Below are positions 17,285 through 26,865 of a DNA stretch of 64,000 nucleotides, piece after piece (the first letter of the stretch is position 1; each line of letters starts with the position of its first letter). A model generated the notes under the pieces. That model made no database searches. It worked only from the letters and a program-made list of their open reading frames with translations, and was not told where the DNA came from. The position numbers were made by a program, and so were the translations under genes. The DNA comes from JAVVHE01 sp032249695 (lineage in GTDB: Bacteria > Pseudomonadota > Alphaproteobacteria > Sphingomonadales > Sphingomonadaceae): assembly GCA_032249695.1 (NCBI GenBank), contig JAVVHE010000004.1, positions 76,711 to 140,710 of the forward strand, read 5' to 3'.

Positions 17285-18760
17285 CTAAGCCCCGGCAGCC
17301 CCGGCAGCCCCGGCAGCTCCGCCGGTTCTCGCCGCTGCGACGCGCGCCGGAGCACGCCCGGCGCTGCGCATCCGGTCGAGAGTCGCGCGGAAACGTTGCA
17401 GGGCGGGCCCGCCCAGCTGCGGGCCGCTGACGAACTTCGCGGAGCGCGGGTTGACCGGAGCGCCGCCCTGCCAAGCCTCGAAATGAAGATGCGGCCCGGT
17501 GGAAAGGCCGGTGGACCCGACCATGCCGATCAGCTGGCCCTGCTGCACCATCTGGCCGGGCTTGGCGACGATGCGGCTCATATGACCGTAGGCGGTCGCA
17601 AAGCCGCGACCATGCTCGATCTTCACGTAATTGCCGTGGCCGCCGTGCCAGCCGGCGAAGCTCACCCGCCCGCTCGCGGCGGCGAGGATCGGGGCGCCCG
17701 ATGGTGCGCCGAAATCGACTCCCTGGTGAAAGCGCGAATAGCCGAGAATGGGGTGCATCCGAAGGCCGAAGCCCGATGTCAGCCGCGCGCCCGCGACCGG
17801 CGTGCCCATCAGCCCCTTCTTGACCGAGGACCCGTCGCTGAGGAACCACGCCTCGCGCCCGCCGAAGCTCCACGGCAGCATCTCGATATCGTCGGCGCGG
17901 CTGCGCTCCAGCTTGGCGTAGAGCAGCTTGCCGGTAACCGTCTCGCCCGTCTCGGCGCGCGCATGTTCGATCACCGCGACGAAGCGGTCCGATCCGCGCA
18001 CGTCGCGCTCGAAATCGATGCGGTAGGCAAGCAGGCGCGCGATCTGGTCGGCGATTGGCTCGGGCATCCCCAGCGCCTCGGCCGAATCCCAGAAGTCGCG
18101 GCCGACACGGCCTTCGATGCGCAGCGGCGTGCGGTCGATCGCGATCGGGATGCGAGTGAGCGCAAGCGAGCCGTCGGCTGCGCGCGACAGTTCCAGCTTC
18201 AGATCGAACGCCGCGCGGAAGGCGAGCTTCTCCAGCGGGCGCGGCACCGACTTGGTCTCGCGGCGGCCAAGCGTCAGGTCGATCGGCAGCCCGGCCTTCA
18301 GCGAGTCGAGATCGGCTGCACCTCCGGCGAGGCTGACGGCCGCGCGCGCGTCCTCGGCGCCGACTCCCGCCCTCGCCAGCGCAGCGGCAAACCCGCCCTC
18401 GCGCGCGACGCGCGCCACCAGCTGGATGCGCGGCCGCTCGGGCGGCTCGGCGAGGCGAAGCACCGACTTCGCGGGCGCCACCGCCTCGCCACGGCCGACC
18501 GCTCCGAGCGCGAGCGGATCGGTCTCCAGATCCATCAGCGCCTCGGGCGCCAGCGGCGGAGCGGCGGGCGCGTCGACGGGCGTGATCCGCGCGCCCGCGA
18601 TGATCGCCGCCGAGATCAGCGCTGCGAGCGTCAGCAGCCCGCGCAACCAGCGCGCCGAGCCGTGAGCCGAACAGAGATCGACCGCGAGGCCGCCGCGGGC
18701 CTGGGTGCCGCCGGGGAAGGCCACCACCTCCGCGGAGCGGCGCAACGCCAATTCGCTCAA
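17285..18760 (-). CDS. M23 family metallopeptidase (LytM/peptidoglycan endopeptidase)
   Basis: 491 residues. A short cytoplasmic N-terminus is followed by one transmembrane segment (LRGLLTLAALISAAIIAGA, about 39-57), a periplasmic region, and a C-terminal M23 domain. The zinc motif starts at FHQGVDFGAPSGAP, with HGNYVKIEHG, YGHMS and the final HLHFEAW. The domain begins with GARLTSGFGLRMHPILGYSR, the typical LytM entry. It should cleave peptide crosslinks in peptidoglycan or act as an activator of amidases. The extreme C-terminus is a GAAGAAGAAGA repeat encoded by tandem CAGCCCCGG-type units (17288-17320), a slippage-prone tract. The gene precedes the receptor on the same strand with a 158-bp gap, so they are probably separate units. 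Confidence 0.9.
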   Translation of the reverse strand: MSELALRRSAEVVAFPGGTQARGGLAVDLCSAHGSARWLRGLLTLAALISAAIIAGARITPVDAPAAPPLAPEALMDLETDPLALGAVGRGEAVAPAKSVLRLAEPPERPRIQLVARVAREGGFAAALARAGVGAEDARAAVSLAGGAADLDSLKAGLPIDLTLGRRETKSVPRPLEKLAFRAAFDLKLELSRAADGSLALTRIPIAIDRTPLRIEGRVGRDFWDSAEALGMPEPIADQIARLLAYRIDFERDVRGSDRFVAVIEHARAETGETVTGKLLYAKLERSRADDIEMLPWSFGGREAWFLSDGSSVKKGLMGTPVAGARLTSGFGLRMHPILGYSRFHQGVDFGAPSGAPILAAASGRVSFAGWHGGHGNYVKIEHGRGFATAYGHMSRIVAKPGQMVQQGQLIGMVGSTGLSTGPHLHFEAWQGGAPVNPRSAKFVSGPQLGGPALQRFRATLDRMRSAGRAPARVAAARTGGAAGAAGAAGA

Positions 18761-18976
18761 CGTCCCCAGCCCTCACCCTTCCGGAACCCTGACCCTCGCC
18801 CGCGCGGCGACGCGCGCGCAACGGTCGCAGGCTGCGGTTTCGCCGAACGGAATCCTGGATGCGACGAAGCGAAAGGGCCCTTTTCTCAGCCTACGGCTTC
18901 TCCACATGTTTGCGGTGATCGAGTTTCAGGCAGCCTTGCCATTGCGCCACCGCGCCAGCACGGTCGCGGTCGGCTT

Positions 18977-21523
18977 ATGAGCGCCGTCACCTCCTCGACG
19001 CTCACGGCGGTGTTGGGACCGACCAACACCGGCAAGACGCATCTTGCGATCGAGCGGATGTGCGGCCACGCCTCTGGCATGATGGGCTTCCCGCTGCGGC
19101 TGCTGGCGCGCGAGGTCTATGACCGCGTCGTCGGGCTGAAGGGCGCCGCTCAGGTCGCGCTGATCACCGGGGAGGAGAAGATCCTGCCGCCCAATACGCG
19201 CTATTTCATCTGCACCGCCGAATCGATGCCGCAGGACCGCGAGGTGGCATTCGTCGCGCTCGATGAGGCGCAGCTGGGCGCCGACACCGAACGCGGCCAC
19301 GTGTTTACCGACCGGCTGCTGCACCGGCGCGGCTATGCCGAGACGATGATCCTCGGCTCGGCGATGCTGGCGCCGCTGATCCGGCGGCTGCTGCCCAAAG
19401 CGGAGATCGTCGGGCGCCCGCGCTTCTCGACGCTAGCCCACGCCGAGCCGAAGAAGCTCAGCCGCCTGCCCAAGCGCTCGGCGGTGATCGCCTTTTCGGC
19501 CGACGAGGTCTACGCGCTCGCCGAGATGCTGCGGCGGCACAAGGGCGGCGCAGCCGTCGTCATGGGGGCGCTGTCCCCGCGCACGCGGAACGCGCAGGTG
19601 GCGCTCTACCAGTCGGGCGAGGTCGATTATCTCGTCGCGACCGATGCGATCGGCATGGGCCTCAACCTCGATATCGGCCACGTGGCGTTCGCGTCGCTGA
19701 GCAAGTTTGACGGCCGCCGGCGGCGGCGCCTCAGCATTCCCGAGATGGCGCAGATCGCCGGGCGCGCGGGGCGGCACCAGCGTGACGGCACCTTCGGCCA
19801 CGTGCAGCTGGGCGAGGAGGGCGCCCATGCGTTCGAGGCCGCCGAAGTGGACGCGATCGAGAACCACATCTTCCCGCCGCTGCAGAACCTCGTCTGGCGC
19901 AACGCCGCGCTGAACTACGCGAGCCTTGGCGGTCTCATCGCTTCGCTTGACGCACGGCCGACGGTCGAGGGGCTGACGCGCGCCGAGGACGCGATCGACT
20001 TCGCGGTGCTGAAGCGCCTGGGCGCGGAGGACTGGGTCAAGGACCGGGCGCGCAGCCCGGCCATGCTGCAGCGGCTGTGGGCTGCCTGCGGTCTGCCCGA
20101 TTTCCGCAAGACGGGCGTTGACGAGCACACGCGGCTGGTCGGCCGCGTATTCCGCCACCTCAGCGAAGGCGCGGGCCATCTGCCGACCGATTGGATCGCA
20201 GCCGAAGTCGCGCGCATCGAAAATGTCGCGGGCGACATCGGCCAGCTTTCGGATCGCATCGCCGCCGCGCGCACCTGGACGTATATCGCCCATCGCTCCG
20301 ATTGGCTCGCCGACCCAGAGCATTGGGCCAAGCGGACGCGCTCGGTTGAGGACAGGCTCTCCGACGCGCTGCACAAGGGGCTGACGCAGCGCTTCGTCGA
20401 TCGTCGCACCGCCGTGCTGTTGCGCGACCTCAAGGCCCGCGCCGGCGACCTCACGATCCGCGTCGATGACGACGGCGCCGTGCTTGTCGAGGGCGAGTCG
20501 ATCGGGGTGCTGCAAGGCTTCCGATTCATCCCCGATCCCAGCGCCAAGGCCGGCGAGACGCGGCTGCTGCTTGCGGCGGCGGAGCGGCGGCTGGGAGCCG
20601 AGATCGCGCGGCGCGCGAAGGCTGCCGCCGCCGACAGCGACGCTGCCTTCACGCTGGAGTTCAGCGGCCGCGTGCCGCCGCGCGTGTTCTGGCGCGGCGC
20701 CAAGATCGCCAAGCTGGGGCCGGGGCGCGACCCGCTGCGGCCGAAGCTGCTGCTCGATCGCGGACTGGAGGGCGCGGCGCCCGAACTGCGCGCCGCGGTC
20801 GCCGAGCGCATCGAGCGCTGGATCGCTGCCGAGAATGCGCGGCTGCTCGGGCCGCTCGTCGAACTTGCGCAGCTGGCGGGCGACGGGCGCGCCCCGGCGG
20901 GCGTGTCGCCCGCGGCGCGCGGCCTCGTCCATCAACTCGTCGCAGGACTTGGCTGCATCCCTCGCGAGCGAGTCGCGCCGCTGACCGCTGCGCTGTCCAA
21001 GCCCGATCGCGCCAAGCTTTCGGCCGCGGGCGTGCGTGTCGGCGCCACGCACATCTTCGCCCCGGCGCTGCTGCGCCCTGCCCCCACGCGCCTTCGGCTC
21101 GCGCTGTGGGCCGCGCACCGCGAAACGGGCGACTGCCCCGCGCCGCCGCCGCCCGGCCGTGTCGCGCTGGAGATCGACCCAGCCGCTCCCCCGGGTTTCT
21201 ACGAGGTGGCGGGCTACTGGCCGATCGGCCCGCAGGCGGTGCGCGTCGACATGGTCGAACGCCTCGCGCGCGCGATGCACGGCGCCCGCGAGGGGCAGGC
21301 CGCCTTCGCGCCCGACGACCGCTGGGTGCAGTCGGTCGGAGCCAGCCGAGAGGGCTTCAGCCGGCTGATGCGCGCGCTCGGCTACCGCGAGCAGGCGCTC
21401 GCCGAGGGCAAACCGGGTTTTGCGTGGCGCGGGCAGGGCGTGCCGCGCCAGGCGCCGCCACCGCCACGCCCCAACCGCCATTCGCCGTTCAACGTCCTTA
21501 GGGAAGGGAGACTGCCTGCTTGA
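18977..21523 (+). CDS. SUV3-like DEAD/DEAH-box RNA helicase
   Basis: 848 residues. Walker A is GPTNTGKTHLAIERM near the N-terminus, motif II is DEAQ in VALDEAQLGADTERGH, and motif VI is QIAGRAGRHQRDGTFG. The C-terminal half is family-specific, followed by a low-complexity tail. This arrangement matches the alphaproteobacterial relatives of the mitochondrial SUV3 helicase, which unwinds RNA for exonucleolytic decay. In bacteria a link to the degradosome is plausible but not shown here. The start is the ATG at 18977; the open frame continues upstream but without family homology. The stop overlaps the next start (TTGA at 21520-21523). Confidence 0.9.
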   Translation: MSAVTSSTLTAVLGPTNTGKTHLAIERMCGHASGMMGFPLRLLAREVYDRVVGLKGAAQVALITGEEKILPPNTRYFICTAESMPQDREVAFVALDEAQLGADTERGHVFTDRLLHRRGYAETMILGSAMLAPLIRRLLPKAEIVGRPRFSTLAHAEPKKLSRLPKRSAVIAFSADEVYALAEMLRRHKGGAAVVMGALSPRTRNAQVALYQSGEVDYLVATDAIGMGLNLDIGHVAFASLSKFDGRRRRRLSIPEMAQIAGRAGRHQRDGTFGHVQLGEEGAHAFEAAEVDAIENHIFPPLQNLVWRNAALNYASLGGLIASLDARPTVEGLTRAEDAIDFAVLKRLGAEDWVKDRARSPAMLQRLWAACGLPDFRKTGVDEHTRLVGRVFRHLSEGAGHLPTDWIAAEVARIENVAGDIGQLSDRIAAARTWTYIAHRSDWLADPEHWAKRTRSVEDRLSDALHKGLTQRFVDRRTAVLLRDLKARAGDLTIRVDDDGAVLVEGESIGVLQGFRFIPDPSAKAGETRLLLAAAERRLGAEIARRAKAAAADSDAAFTLEFSGRVPPRVFWRGAKIAKLGPGRDPLRPKLLLDRGLEGAAPELRAAVAERIERWIAAENARLLGPLVELAQLAGDGRAPAGVSPAARGLVHQLVAGLGCIPRERVAPLTAALSKPDRAKLSAAGVRVGATHIFAPALLRPAPTRLRLALWAAHRETGDCPAPPPPGRVALEIDPAAPPGFYEVAGYWPIGPQAVRVDMVERLARAMHGAREGQAAFAPDDRWVQSVGASREGFSRLMRALGYREQALAEGKPGFAWRGQGVPRQAPPPPRPNRHSPFNVLREGRLPA

Positions 21524-21813
21524 TCCACCCGACCGGCCTGCGCCTCGACAAATGGCTGTGGTTTGCGCGTCTCGCAAAATCGCGGACCGCCGCAGCGGAC
21601 CTCCTCGAAACGAGCCGGGTGCGGCTCGACGGGAGGGTGGTCGAAAAGCCCAGCGTTCAGGTGCGGCCGGGCCAGGTGCTCGCCTTCGCGCAGGGTCGGC
21701 AGGTGCGCGTGATCCGCGTCGAGGCGCTGGGTGAGCGGCGCGGGCCCTATCCGGAAGCGCGTCAACTCTACACGGACCTCGCGCCGTTGACGGAGGGCGC
21801 AGCCCCGGCGTAA
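21520..21813 (+). CDS. RNA-binding S4 domain protein (Hsp15-like)
   Basis: 97 residues with an N-terminal S4 domain (LRLDKWLWFARLAKSRTAAADLL; VRLDGRVVEKPS). Hsp15 binds stalled 50S subunits with attached peptidyl-tRNA; this small homolog probably has a ribosome-related role. The start is a TTG at 21520 inside the stop of the helicase gene (4-base overlap), with AGGGAG upstream. The pairing with the helicase and the following ferredoxin is a common sphingomonad order. Confidence 0.9.
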   Translation: MIHPTGLRLDKWLWFARLAKSRTAAADLLETSRVRLDGRVVEKPSVQVRPGQVLAFAQGRQVRVIRVEALGERRGPYPEARQLYTDLAPLTEGAAPA

Positions 21814-21825
21814 CCGCCGCCGCCT

Positions 21826-22167
21826 ATGACCTACGTCGTCACCGAGAACTGCATCCGCTGCAAATACATGGACTGCGTCGAAGTCTGTCCCGTGGACTGC
21901 TTCTACGAGGGCGAGAATATGCTCGTGATCAATCCCAACGAGTGCATCGACTGCGGCGTCTGCGAGCCGGAGTGCCCGGCGGAAGCGATCCTGCCCGATA
22001 CCGAGCCCGGCCTTGAGAAATGGCTTGAGCTCAATGCCACCTTTTCGACGCAGTGGCCCAACCTGACGGTCAAGAAACCGCAGCCCGCCGACGCGGACGA
22101 GTATAAGGGCGTCGCGGACAAGTTCGACAAGTTCTTTTCACCCGAACCGGGCGCCGGGCGCGGCTAG
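21826..22167 (+). CDS. fdxA: 7Fe ferredoxin FdxA
   Basis: 113 residues. Cys 9, 17 and 50 fit ligation of a [3Fe-4S] cluster and Cys 21, 40, 43 and 46 a [4Fe-4S] cluster, in the FdI pattern (CIRCKYMDCVEVCPVDCF and CIDCGVCEPECP). Cys 12 would be the free one. It is a low-potential electron carrier of the cytoplasm; the partner is unknown. It starts 12 bases after the S4 gene and probably belongs to the same transcript. Confidence 0.95.
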   Translation: MTYVVTENCIRCKYMDCVEVCPVDCFYEGENMLVINPNECIDCGVCEPECPAEAILPDTEPGLEKWLELNATFSTQWPNLTVKKPQPADADEYKGVADKFDKFFSPEPGAGRG

Positions 22168-22197
22168 GAGCGGCGCGGGCACGCAGGCTTCAGCTGA

Positions 22198-22402
22198 TGC
22201 TGGAGCGTGCGCACCCGGGGACCGAGGAAGCCGATTGATCAGCGCGGTCGGCGGGCATCGCCGTCAAGCTGGGCGGAGCGGTGCTCGGTCCGCTCGAAGC
22301 GCATCGGGTCAGCGCGCATGTGCCGGGGCATCCCGAGATCCTCGATATCCGCAGAGCATCGGTGAGCGATGCCGACGCCGATCGAGACCGGCTTCGGCTG
22401 AG
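22198..22402 (+). pseudogene. Possible small coding remnant, unrecognised
   Basis: Behind fdxA one frame shows strong G/C bias at third positions. It reads LERAHPGTEEAD, then a TGA, then about 50 residues starting GIAVKLGGAVLGPLEAHR and ending RDRLRLSR before another TGA. This looks like a decayed coding region interrupted by a stop. I cannot assign a family. It could also be chance coding-like spacer sequence. The rest of the 22168-22433 gap holds the palindrome described separately. Confidence 0.25.
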
Positions 22403-22408
22403 CCGGTG

Positions 22409-22430
22409 AGGCGGGCCGCGCGGCCCGCCT
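22409..22430. terminator. Perfect 22-bp GC palindrome after the M1 peptidase gene
   Basis: AGGCGGGCC-GCGC-GGCCCGCCT is a perfect palindrome placed three bases past the stop of the minus-strand aminopeptidase gene. The hairpin would be strong (9-bp stem) but has no T tract on either strand. It may slow decay or aid termination. Its 12-base core GGCCGCGCGGCC recurs at 55146-55157. Confidence 0.5.
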
Positions 22431-22433
22431 GCC

Positions 22434-25061
22434 TCAGCTTCCCGCGGCTGCCTTCAGTGCCGCGCGGATTTCGGCGCCTTTGGCCTCGTTGAACGCGATG
22501 CACTGGCGCGCGCTGGCGAGCGGGCGCTCAAGATCGAGCGGCGAGGCGTTCATCTCGGCGAGCCGCGGGCGGAAGACCGCTTCGAAGCGCTTGAGTTCGG
22601 CCGCATCGCAGAACGCTGCGCCCACTCCGAGCGTGCTGCCCAGCAAGCCGCCGGTGCGTTTCTTGAAGGCGGGAAAGTTTGCGTCGATCCAATCGAGCAT
22701 CAGCATGCGGGTCGACCGATCGCCCGCCATGCCGAGCAACAAAGTCTGCCATTCGCGGTTGTTGATCCGCTCGTCTCCGAGGCGCGCCAGCGTCTCGCGC
22801 GCGATCTCGGGCGTGCCCGATCGGCCGAGCGCGCCCGCCAGCTGGCGCTTCAGCAGCGGATCGTCGGTCGTCGCCAGCCGCTCGAACATGCGGTCGCGCA
22901 GCGCCTTGTCGCCGTCGCGCGCCGCCAGCCGCAGCGCCAGCACGCGGTAAGCCGGATCGAGCGCGGCATCGTCGCCGCCCAGATAGGCCTGCGCGGCACG
23001 GATCAGCGTCGCCCGCGTCGCTGCATCGCGGCCGTCAAGCGCCAGATAGCCGGCGATCGTCTGGCGCAGCTGCGCGCGCTCCTGCGGCTCGGCGGCATAG
23101 GCGCCGCGCGCGGGGTTGAGGCCCAGCTCGGCCAGCCGCGCCCCGAACCAGCGCTTCATCAGAACCGCGAGCGCGGGGCGGTCCGCCTCGCTCAGCACGC
23201 CGCCGTCAAGATCGGCGATGTTGCCGGGCAGATCGACCGCCGGCACGCGCTGCGGGTGGCCAGCGAAGCTCTCGGCCGCCGCCAGCACGCGTGCGAAGTC
23301 GCCGCGGCCCGCGCTGTAGCCCGCCCAGATGCTGTCGGTCGCGCTCAGCGCCTCGGGCGCCGGCAGGCGCGGTCCCGCCGCGATCAGCTGCTGCCAGGCG
23401 GCGGCGGGCAGGTCGAAGCGATAATAGCCCGCGCCGTCGGCATTCCCCGCAACCCACGGAGCGGTGCCCGTCACCTGCAGCCGTCCGCCCGCGGGCTCGG
23501 TCAAGAGGACGCACGCCGAGCCTTCGCCCGAACGCGCGCAGACCGGCACCTGCCACTGCTTCGGTTCAAGCTCGACGCCGATCGGCACGTAGCGCTGCTG
23601 CGCCAGCGTGAAGCCGCTGCCCGCGCCGCCCGTGAAGCTGATCAGCGGCACGCCGACCTGGTTGACGAATGTCTGCCAGGCGGGAGCGATGCGCGCATCG
23701 CCCGAACCCTCGCCGATATTGCGGAAAAACTGGTCGGCGGTCGCATTGCCGAAGCGGTTGCGCGTGAGGTGCAGCTGCACGCCGCGACGGAACCGCTCGG
23801 GCCCGGCGAACCGCTCGAACATGCGGATGACCTGGCCGCCCTTCTGGTAGGTGATCTCGTCGAAGGTGGCGCTGATGTCCTCGGTCTTGGTGATGTGCTG
23901 GCGGATCGGGCGGTTGGCGGGGCGGCTGTCGACGTCCATCGCGTTCAGCCCGCCCGCGATTTCGTCGATCTCGATGCCAAGGTCGGGCCGCCATTCATGG
24001 GCGGTCTTCGATCCCATCCACTCGGCGAAACTCTCGTTCAGCCAGATGTCGTCCCACCACCGCGGCGTCACAAGGTCGCCGAACCACTGGTGCGCCATCT
24101 CGTGCGCGGCCACGACCGCAAAACCTTTGATCTGGCTGGGCGGGGCGTCGTCATCGAGCAGGATCAGGCTGTCGTCGAACACGATCGCGCCCGCATTCTC
24201 CATCGCTCCGCCCTCGATCGGCGAGGCGATGTAGTCGAGCTTGTCCCACGGATACTCGATGCCGAAATACTGCTCCAACCGAGCCAGCAGTTCGGGAGCG
24301 TGCGTCAGTGCGTAGCTCATGCGCGGACGCTGGCCCTTCGTCGCGATGATCCGGAAATCGAGCGGGCGCTTGCGGACGCTGTTGGCGGGAATCGTCGTTC
24401 CCGCGACATCGAAATCGCCAACCGCGAAGGCCAGCAGATAGACGGGCAGCGGCTGTGTCGGCTTGAACTGGTGCTTGACCATGCCGGCGGCCACCGGCGT
24501 CGCGCTGACCTCGGGCGCGTTCGAAAACGCCTTCAGCCCAGCGGGCGCGGTGATCGAAACGGTCATCGGCACCTTGTGGCCGGGTTCGTCGAAGCCGGGA
24601 AACACGCGCCGCGCCTCGACAGCTTCGAGCTGGCTCCACGCGTACCACCGGTCGTTCACCTGCACGTGGTGCAGCCCCTCGGCAGCCGTGCGGAACGGCG
24701 CGTCGTGCGTGAAGCGCAGCACCGCCTTGCCCGCGGGCAGCGGCTTGGCAAAGGTCAGCTCGGCGACACCGCTGTCGGCCACCTGCTTGAAGGTGGCGCC
24801 CGTGGTTACGCTGCCCGCGGTCGCGCTGGCCTTGCTGACCACGAGGTCGCGGCCGTGGATGTATAGCTTCGAGACCGGGCGCTTCAGCACGACGTCGATC
24901 ACCGTCTCGCCGCTGAACCGTTCCTTGGCGGGATCGACGGTCAGGTCGATCCGGTAGGCGGTGGGCTTGGCGGTATCGGGCAGCTCGCCTTCCGGCACCT
25001 GCGCCAGCGCGGGCGCCGCGGCGGCGGCGAGAAGGGCGGTCAGTCCAGTCAATGCGCGCAT
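22434..25061 (-). CDS. M1 family aminopeptidase, secreted
   Basis: 875 residues with a signal peptide (ending APALAQ). The exopeptidase motif is GGAMENAGAI. The zinc site is HEMAHQW with His 320, Glu 321, His 324 and the third ligand Glu 343 in LNESFAEW, giving the HEXXH-18-E spacing of M1 enzymes. An ERAP1-like C-terminal domain follows. It removes N-terminal residues from peptides in the periplasm or outside. The start ATG at 25061 directly opens the signal peptide; GGAG is 12 bases upstream. It is divergent from phoH with 173 bp between. Confidence 0.95.
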   Translation of the reverse strand: MRALTGLTALLAAAAAPALAQVPEGELPDTAKPTAYRIDLTVDPAKERFSGETVIDVVLKRPVSKLYIHGRDLVVSKASATAGSVTTGATFKQVADSGVAELTFAKPLPAGKAVLRFTHDAPFRTAAEGLHHVQVNDRWYAWSQLEAVEARRVFPGFDEPGHKVPMTVSITAPAGLKAFSNAPEVSATPVAAGMVKHQFKPTQPLPVYLLAFAVGDFDVAGTTIPANSVRKRPLDFRIIATKGQRPRMSYALTHAPELLARLEQYFGIEYPWDKLDYIASPIEGGAMENAGAIVFDDSLILLDDDAPPSQIKGFAVVAAHEMAHQWFGDLVTPRWWDDIWLNESFAEWMGSKTAHEWRPDLGIEIDEIAGGLNAMDVDSRPANRPIRQHITKTEDISATFDEITYQKGGQVIRMFERFAGPERFRRGVQLHLTRNRFGNATADQFFRNIGEGSGDARIAPAWQTFVNQVGVPLISFTGGAGSGFTLAQQRYVPIGVELEPKQWQVPVCARSGEGSACVLLTEPAGGRLQVTGTAPWVAGNADGAGYYRFDLPAAAWQQLIAAGPRLPAPEALSATDSIWAGYSAGRGDFARVLAAAESFAGHPQRVPAVDLPGNIADLDGGVLSEADRPALAVLMKRWFGARLAELGLNPARGAYAAEPQERAQLRQTIAGYLALDGRDAATRATLIRAAQAYLGGDDAALDPAYRVLALRLAARDGDKALRDRMFERLATTDDPLLKRQLAGALGRSGTPEIARETLARLGDERINNREWQTLLLGMAGDRSTRMLMLDWIDANFPAFKKRTGGLLGSTLGVGAAFCDAAELKRFEAVFRPRLAEMNASPLDLERPLASARQCIAFNEAKGAEIRAALKAAAGS

Positions 25062-25234
25062 GCGGGTGGGTCTCTCCGGCGGGGCTTCGTGCGACCTTGC
25101 CCTTGCAGCCGCGGGCGCCGGCGGTCAAATGGCCGCCTTCGGGCAAGCGGCGCTGCTGTTCCCGCTTGCGCCCGACGCGCCGCCGCGCCAGACTTGCGGC
25201 CGCTGCATGATCGAACCCGCCGCATAGTCCCTGC

Positions 25235-26281
25235 TTGGCCCGCAAGCCCACCCGCGGAGGTTCCGAACCGCCCGACCGTGTGCGGTTCGAAGCGATCTTC
25301 GACCGCCCCGAGCTGCTGGGTGCGCTGTTCGGCCAGTTCGATCAGAACCTGATCGCGCTGGAGAACGCGCTGGGCGTGTTCATCTCGGCGCGCGGCGACC
25401 GGGTGTCGATCGAGGGCGAAGCGGTTGCCGCGGCGCGCGCGCGCGACGTGCTGGCTGGGCTGCACGAGCGGCTGAAGCGCGGCGCTACGATCGATCCGGG
25501 GGACGTTGAGGGAGCCGTGATGCTGAGTTCCGAACCCTCGCTGGAGGGCATCGTCCGCGCCGAGGACACCGGCGGCCCGATCGTGATCCGCACGCGCAAG
25601 AAGACCATCGCTCCGCGCAGCCCGACGCAGCTGCGCTATATGGAGGTGCTGCGCTCCAACGACCTGATTTTCGCGCTGGGGCCCGCGGGCACGGGCAAGA
25701 CCTACCTCGCCGTCGCGCAGGCGGTGCAGCAGCTCATCGCAGGCTCGGTCGACCGCCTGATCCTGTCGCGCCCGGCGATCGAGGCGGGCGAGAAGCTGGG
25801 TTTCCTTCCCGGCGACATGAAGGAGAAGGTCGATCCCTATCTGCGGCCCTTATACGATGCGCTCTACGACATGCTTCCCGCCGAGCAGGTGGAGCGGCGC
25901 ATCACGAGCGGCGAGATCGAGATCGCACCGCTGGCGTTCATGCGCGGGCGGACGCTCGCAGATGCGTTCATCATCCTGGACGAGGGCCAGAACTGCACCG
26001 TCGCGCAGATGAAGATGTTCCTGACGCGCTTCGGCATGCGCAGCCGCATGGTCGTCTGCGGCGACCCCAATCAGACCGATCTCGGCCCCGGCGTGCGCAG
26101 CGGTTTGGGCGACGCGGTCGAGCGGCTAGACGGAGTCGAGGGCGTTGGCGTCGTCACCTTCCGCGCAGCCGACGTGGTTCGCCACCAGCTCGTGGGGCGG
26201 ATCGTCGAGGCTTACGAGGGGCCGTCCTGTGCTGCAGCGCCCCCCTCGCAAGCTTGGCTCAGCGCGACCGATCCCGCTTGA
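25235..26281 (+). CDS. phoH: PhoH family ATPase
   Basis: 348 residues. Walker A is at 149-157 (GPAGTGKTY) and Walker B is FIILDEGQNCT, both diagnostic for PhoH. The start is a TTG giving ARKPTRGGSEPPDR, which matches the usual N-terminus in relatives. The role is not firmly known, but the constant coupling to ybeY points to RNA metabolism. It is the first gene of phoH-ybeY-corC, with about 110 bp before ybeY. Confidence 0.94.
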   Translation: MARKPTRGGSEPPDRVRFEAIFDRPELLGALFGQFDQNLIALENALGVFISARGDRVSIEGEAVAAARARDVLAGLHERLKRGATIDPGDVEGAVMLSSEPSLEGIVRAEDTGGPIVIRTRKKTIAPRSPTQLRYMEVLRSNDLIFALGPAGTGKTYLAVAQAVQQLIAGSVDRLILSRPAIEAGEKLGFLPGDMKEKVDPYLRPLYDALYDMLPAEQVERRITSGEIEIAPLAFMRGRTLADAFIILDEGQNCTVAQMKMFLTRFGMRSRMVVCGDPNQTDLGPGVRSGLGDAVERLDGVEGVGVVTFRAADVVRHQLVGRIVEAYEGPSCAAAPPSQAWLSATDPA

Positions 26282-26394
26282 GCGCTTGCGCGTGCTTCAT
26301 CGACCAGCCGAACGCGGGCTAGCCAAACTGCGCATACCGGCCCTAGTCTGACGCATCCAGCCCGGCCCTGAGACGAGGACACCTGCCCGCCCCC

Positions 26395-26865
26395 ATGGAC
26401 ATTGACATCGAGACGCTCGCTCCCTGGCCCGCTGCGGATTGGCAAGCGATCGCTCGTGCCGCGGTCGGCTCGGTGCTCGCGCTGCGCCCGCCCGCCGCTG
26501 CGCCCGAGATCGCCATCCGCCTGACCGACGACGCCGAACTGCACCGGCTCAACCGCGAATTTCGGGGCAAGGATCAGCCGACCGACATCCTGTCGTTTCC
26601 CGCAGGGCCCTATGCTCCCCCGGGCGGCGACATCGCGATCGCGCTGGAAACGGCGGCGACGGCGGCGCGCAAGCGCGGCGTGCCACTTGAATCCCACGTC
26701 CAGCGCCTCATAGTCCACGGAGTCCTGCACCTGATCGGCTGCACCCACGGCGACGACGCGGACGCGGCCGAAATGGAGCGCCTGGAACGGGAGGCGATGG
26801 CGCGGATTGGGTTGCCCGATCCGTACGCCGACGACGAAGAGGCTGATGAGCGACCCCTACCCTAG
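26395..26865 (+). CDS. ybeY: Endoribonuclease/rRNA maturation factor YbeY
   Basis: 156 residues. The zinc-binding motif has His 108, 112 and 118 (HGVLHLIGCTHGD), spaced as in the family's HGxLHLxGYDH, although the usual YD before the last His is CT here. The upstream DxExHxLNxxFR region is also present (AELHRLNREFRGKDQPTDILSF). It acts in 16S rRNA 3'-end processing and ribosome quality control. The 3' end overlaps corC by 20 bases. Confidence 0.95.
   Translation: MDIDIETLAPWPAADWQAIARAAVGSVLALRPPAAAPEIAIRLTDDAELHRLNREFRGKDQPTDILSFPAGPYAPPGGDIAIALETAATAARKRGVPLESHVQRLIVHGVLHLIGCTHGDDADAAEMERLEREAMARIGLPDPYADDEEADERPLP

Noticed and set aside
17288..17320. Short CAGCCCCGG repeats as a mobile or regulatory repeat
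   Set aside because: They encode the GAA repeat at the end of the M23 protein; a simple slippage tract explains them.
18871..18885. AAAGGGCCCTTTT palindrome before the helicase gene as a terminator
   Set aside because: No loop and no gene ends there on the plus strand; probably chance or a weak site.
23256..24866. A 536-codon open frame opposite the M1 aminopeptidase
   Set aside because: The peptidase strand has the zinc motif and signal peptide; the antisense frame has neither domain nor ribosome site.
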